Made by a program: the position numbers and the translations under genes. A DNA stretch of 64,000 nt from Rosellinia necatrix (lineage: Eukaryota > Ascomycota > Sordariomycetes > Xylariales > Xylariaceae), in NCBI GenBank assembly GCA_021209875.1, contig JAGYVD010000007.1, positions 3,658,001 through 3,722,000 of the forward strand. Direction: 5' to 3'. The first letter of the stretch is position 1. Each line of letters opens with the position of its first letter. This document shows, piece by piece, positions 61,301 to 64,000 of the stretch. The notes below the pieces were generated by a model, which worked only from the letters and a program-made list of their open reading frames with translations, made no database searches and had not been told where the DNA came from.

Positions 61301-62223
61301 CCATCGGCGCTAGCATCAAATGTGTGGCATGCAGAAGTGGGTGAAAGAACTCCTAGCTTTGCTGTGTTTATGTGCTGGTCGACGGTAAGTATTAAATTGA
61401 CACCCCCAACGATAGCTGCTTCGCAGTCTTTTGCACGAAGTGCGTTGCATGCATTATGTAAAGCATATATTGATGACGAGCAAGCCGTATTAATCGTAAA
61501 GCTAGGCAGAGTTAGCTATACCACACAGCCACCACTTGGCCTACTCACCTTGGGCCATTAAGGTTTAATAGATTTCCAATTCGGTTGCTTATTATTCCGG
61601 TATCGACTCCTGTGGCCGCGTAACTATGTCTAAAGTCGGGTTCCAGCGTCGACATTTGTTCTGTGGCCTGTTAGCGTGGCTATCGGTCAAGATTGGTCGA
61701 GTGGTTAACCTCTTACGATAGTCTGATGTGAATGAGCCGACGAAAACGGCTGTGTTAGAGCCCGCCACTTGGTCTAGGGTCAAGCCTGCAGACTCTAGGC
61801 ACTCGTAGGAAACCTCAAGCATGCGTCGTTGCTGAGGATCTAACCATTGGGCCTCTACCGGGGTTACGTTGAAAAAGCTTGGGTCGAAATCACGAGGGTT
61901 TCCGTCGAGGAAGTAACCTCCAAGAACATTAAAGGAGCCGGGCCGTTCTCGATCCTGGTGGTAATGGGCATCGATGTTGAATCGCGATGCTGGGACCTTT
62001 GGTGTTTGTCCAGTCTTCTTGTCGACCAGCATGTCCCAGAACGACGAGGGGGAGTCTACCCCTCCTGGCAACCGGCATGCTACACGGCGGGAAAAGCAAA
62101 ATATGTGTTAGTTCTCGCTCTCGGTGACCGAGGTATGTGACGGCACTTACACATGCCGCATATCGCTATCGGTTCAAGCGAGGGCATCTCTGCCATGTCG
62201 TCTTCTACTGCATTTGGAGACAT
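55367..62223 (-). CDS. Highly-reducing-type polyketide synthase KS-AT-DH-(degenerate)-KR-ACP, 10 exons
   Basis: This type I iterative PKS of about 2107 aa has exons 62151-62223, 61717-62079, 61549-61660, 61193-61501, 60907-61129, 60724-60847, 60201-60664, 58893-60143, 56415-58841 and 55367-56344; every junction keeps frame. KS: Cys about 190 in TACSSS, His about 327 in ELHGTGT, His about 367 in KPNIGH. AT: FTGQG, then GHSSGE with Ser about 645. DH: His about 972 in the HxxxGxxxxP pattern, Asp about 1145 in [22 protein letters not shown] near 1695-1704 and Tyr about 1838 in [11 protein letters not shown]: Ser about 2057 in YGLDSM. Between DH and KR there is no SAM GxGxG motif, only weak MT-like pieces ([16 protein letters not shown]), and no enoylreductase. 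Its place is taken by a Glu/Gln-rich linker (about 1579-1618). The chain should therefore stay unsaturated unless a trans-ER acts. No release domain follows the ACP. Confidence 0.92.
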
Positions 62224-62969
62224 TGTGATAGATGCACATAAGTTGATGTATGTCCGGGAATCACAGCTACGGGGTAGTTTGACTGAGGAGGCTTCATTGC
62301 TTTATAGCTTATTATCTAACGTTGTCTGTGTCCCACAGCTGCAGATCGCTCGTTTTGGAGCTCTCGGTGAAATGTCGACATTTGGCCTTTGCCATCGATA
62401 GTGCTTGTGCTTGTGGAACTTGTATAGGAATTCGTCTAAGGAAGGAAGGTCGGCTAACGCTATATTGAACGCCTACCGAGTAAGCACGGAGGTGTCGCTT
62501 TGCCTCTATCTTGACGTCCGTATAAGCGCTCAACCCCATTCCTGATGCATTGGCGGCTCTCGCGGATCCTGTCATGAGACGACGGTGGTCCGCTTGGGCG
62601 ACTTGCCATTTCCAATGGAATATTCCACACACCCTGGTCAAACCCTAGCTCGATGAGGATAAGCTATTTGATCCGCGCAAGTACCGTGCACACACTTTGA
62701 CAACACACCCTCTTCGTACACTATATATGCACATTAAGAACCGTTGCCGAGCTCGGGCTTTGCATCTATTGCTCTATATGCTGACAGGGGTAGGTACAGG
62801 GGAGGGAGGCACGGCTAGCATATTACATCTTTTTTTTTTGTTCTCTAGCGGGAGGGGGGGGAGTGATTCAGGACGCCAAAACTGGGCGCCGGGACATCTA
62901 TATTATAAGTCGACGGATGGTGACCTTCCTCTAGCTCGGACACAAAGCTCATCCAGCAACTTGTTCATC
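62224..62969. promoter_or_regulatory. Bidirectional promoter region PKS / membrane protein
   Basis: These 746 bases separate the divergent starts of the PKS (-) and the membrane protein (+), an arrangement common for co-regulated cluster genes. A TATA-like TATATATG lies at about 62721-62728 and CTATATTATAAG at about 62898-62909, the latter about 60 bases before the plus-strand start. A T9 run and a G8 run occur at 62831-62860. No cluster-specific regulator site is recognised. Confidence 0.5.
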
Positions 62970-64000
62970 ATGAGGGTCGTCTCGCTTGCATTTGGCTACC
63001 GTGCCTTGGCTCTCGTCTCCGTCTTCCTTCTCTGGGGAATCTACGCACTTAACGGTGGGCTCAAAGCGAATATTCTGGCGGCCTGGAATGGCAAGCTGGA
63101 TGCAGACATCCCACTTAAAACTGATTATACCGGACTTTTCGTCATCGATTACCCAATCAGCCTCCTGGTCACTTTCTTTTACTTCGCCACTAATGGGTCA
63201 GACGAAGGTTATTCACTTATGGTGTTTGAGGGCTACGGCACGCTGCAGTCGAGTTTCGTGTGGCTATGGGCGGAAATGATGAGACCGGGGAGCAAGCACT
63301 GGGCGGTAGCAACGTTAGATTCCCAAGCTTCTCCAAAGGCCACCGAAGACTACGCTGACGTTTAGCCTCTTAGACCGCTCTTCTTCGTCACGCTCTCGCA
63401 GCTACTGGGCGGCGCGATATCGTTACCATTCTACTATGCCTATCACATCCTATGGGCCGACGGCGCAGAAATCCTACGGGTCCAGGATCAGGCTGCAGCC
63501 AGAGCACTCCCATTCAGCTTCCTGCTCGGAGCAATCTTCCCAGCAATCCTAGGAAGCGCACCAACCTGGAACGGCGCAGAGTCGCGATCGCCCGAGGTCC
63601 ATCAGAAGTACCTCGCCTTCTTCCAGGTAGATCCCCTCTGGGTGGTATTGACTCAGACCCTGCTGGCAACACTCTTCCGATGGCTGGGTACCTCTAACGG
63701 TGGCGATCCCCTCCCCGCGCCGAAAGCCGCCCACAGGTGGACTCGGGCGTCTTATCTTCTAGCGGCGACCAGTTCCGCAGCAAGTCACGTCTACACTGCT
63801 GCAAGAATATACACTAGCACTGACGAGGGGACAAACCTGGTGCGGATGCGAGTTCCTTATCCGCTAGAAGGGCCTACAGGTGGGATATCCAACGTCCTAG
63901 CCCGGGGCCCATTCCTCTATCTACAGTTTGACATACCGATATTCGAGCTCGCTAGTATGGTCTGGACGTTCTGGCTGCTGTCGAGAATGCCCAATCGGCC
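62970..64000 (+). CDS. Polytopic membrane protein, uncharacterised PKS-adjacent family, 3'-truncated by window end
   Basis: Exon 1 is 62970-63305. A 60-nt intron (GTAGCA to TTTAG) follows, and exon 2 is open from 63366 to the last base of the window, so the end is missing. About 323 residues are present. MRVVSLAFGYRALALVSVFLLWGIYALNGG starts the protein as a hydrophobic helix or signal anchor; further helices are YPISLLVTFFYFAT, FVTLSQLLGGAISLPFYYAY, FLLGAIFPAILGS, WVVLTQTLLATLFRWL and a last one near FELASMVWTFWLLS. The SDEGYSLMVFEGYGTLQS loop is polar and acidic. It resembles the protein at 29378-30704 in helix order and in FYYAYHIL, VDPLWVV and ASHVYTAARIY segments. Function is unknown; its head-to-head position with the PKS suggests a role in making, moving or tolerating the product. 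Confidence 0.82.

Noticed and set aside
62697..62969. Upstream in-frame extension of the PKS-adjacent membrane protein to 62697
   Set aside because: The ATG at 62970 begins directly with the hydrophobic helix; the upstream part includes homopolymer and TATA-like promoter sequence and is compositionally non-coding.
1..64000. CRISPR array, bacterial operon or phage features
   Set aside because: Introns, gene families and promoter layout are those of a fungal nuclear genome; no spaced direct repeats of CRISPR type were seen.

Overview
This window reads as nuclear DNA of a filamentous ascomycete (Pezizomycotina, probably a Sordariomycete). Genes carry short GT-AG introns, mostly 46-160 nt, often with CTRAY-like branch sites. 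Coding regions are GC-rich at third codon positions and intergenic DNA is AT-richer. The gene set includes HET, GH6 cellulase, fungal rhodopsin-like, HR-PKS, ATG2 and DysF-peroxin families. I cannot name the species. Exon boundaries were placed by hand from splice signals, reading-frame continuity and family conservation.

Layout. 0.3-2 kb: HFD1-like fatty aldehyde dehydrogenase (+). 2.8-4 kb: exosome subunit RRP4 (-), with an apparent one-base frameshift. 4.7-6.4 kb: DysF/Pex28-32-type peroxin (+), with three apparent frameshifts. 7.2 kb: small single-TM ORF. 8.6-15 kb: ATG2 (-), with a GC-AG first intron. 17.6-19.7 kb: flavin amine oxidase (-), with an apparent frameshift. 21.6-23.3 kb: cytochrome b5-acyl-CoA dehydrogenase fusion ending in a PTS1-like AKL (+). 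23.8-26.2 kb: MFS transporter (-). 27.1-28.5 kb: MRM2-type rRNA methyltransferase (-). 29.4-30.7 kb: polytopic membrane protein (+). 31.4-33.7 kb: coiled-coil protein (-). 34.4-35.6 kb: OST3/OST6 (+). 37.4-38.7 kb: GH6 cellulase (+). 39.4-41.6 kb: HET-domain protein (+).

From about 41.6 kb the window becomes gene-poor and accessory in character. It holds a rhodopsin-like membrane protein (46.6-47.9 kb, -), a BAHD acyltransferase (50.8-52.2 kb, +), a ten-exon highly-reducing-type PKS of about 2107 aa (55.4-62.2 kb, -), and a divergently oriented membrane protein cut off by the window end (63.0 kb onward, +). The PKS reads KS-AT-DH-(degenerate middle)-KR-ACP. It has no recognisable enoylreductase and only methyltransferase-like vestiges. 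The PKS, its divergent partner and perhaps the BAHD enzyme look like the left part of a secondary-metabolite cluster. The divergent partner appears to be a distant paralogue of the membrane protein at 29.4 kb, which makes this uncharacterised family the most interesting link across the window.

Five apparent frameshifts, all equivalent to one extra base in or beside short homopolymer runs, hit three otherwise conserved genes. Base-calling error is the simplest explanation, but real mutation cannot be excluded from the sequence alone.
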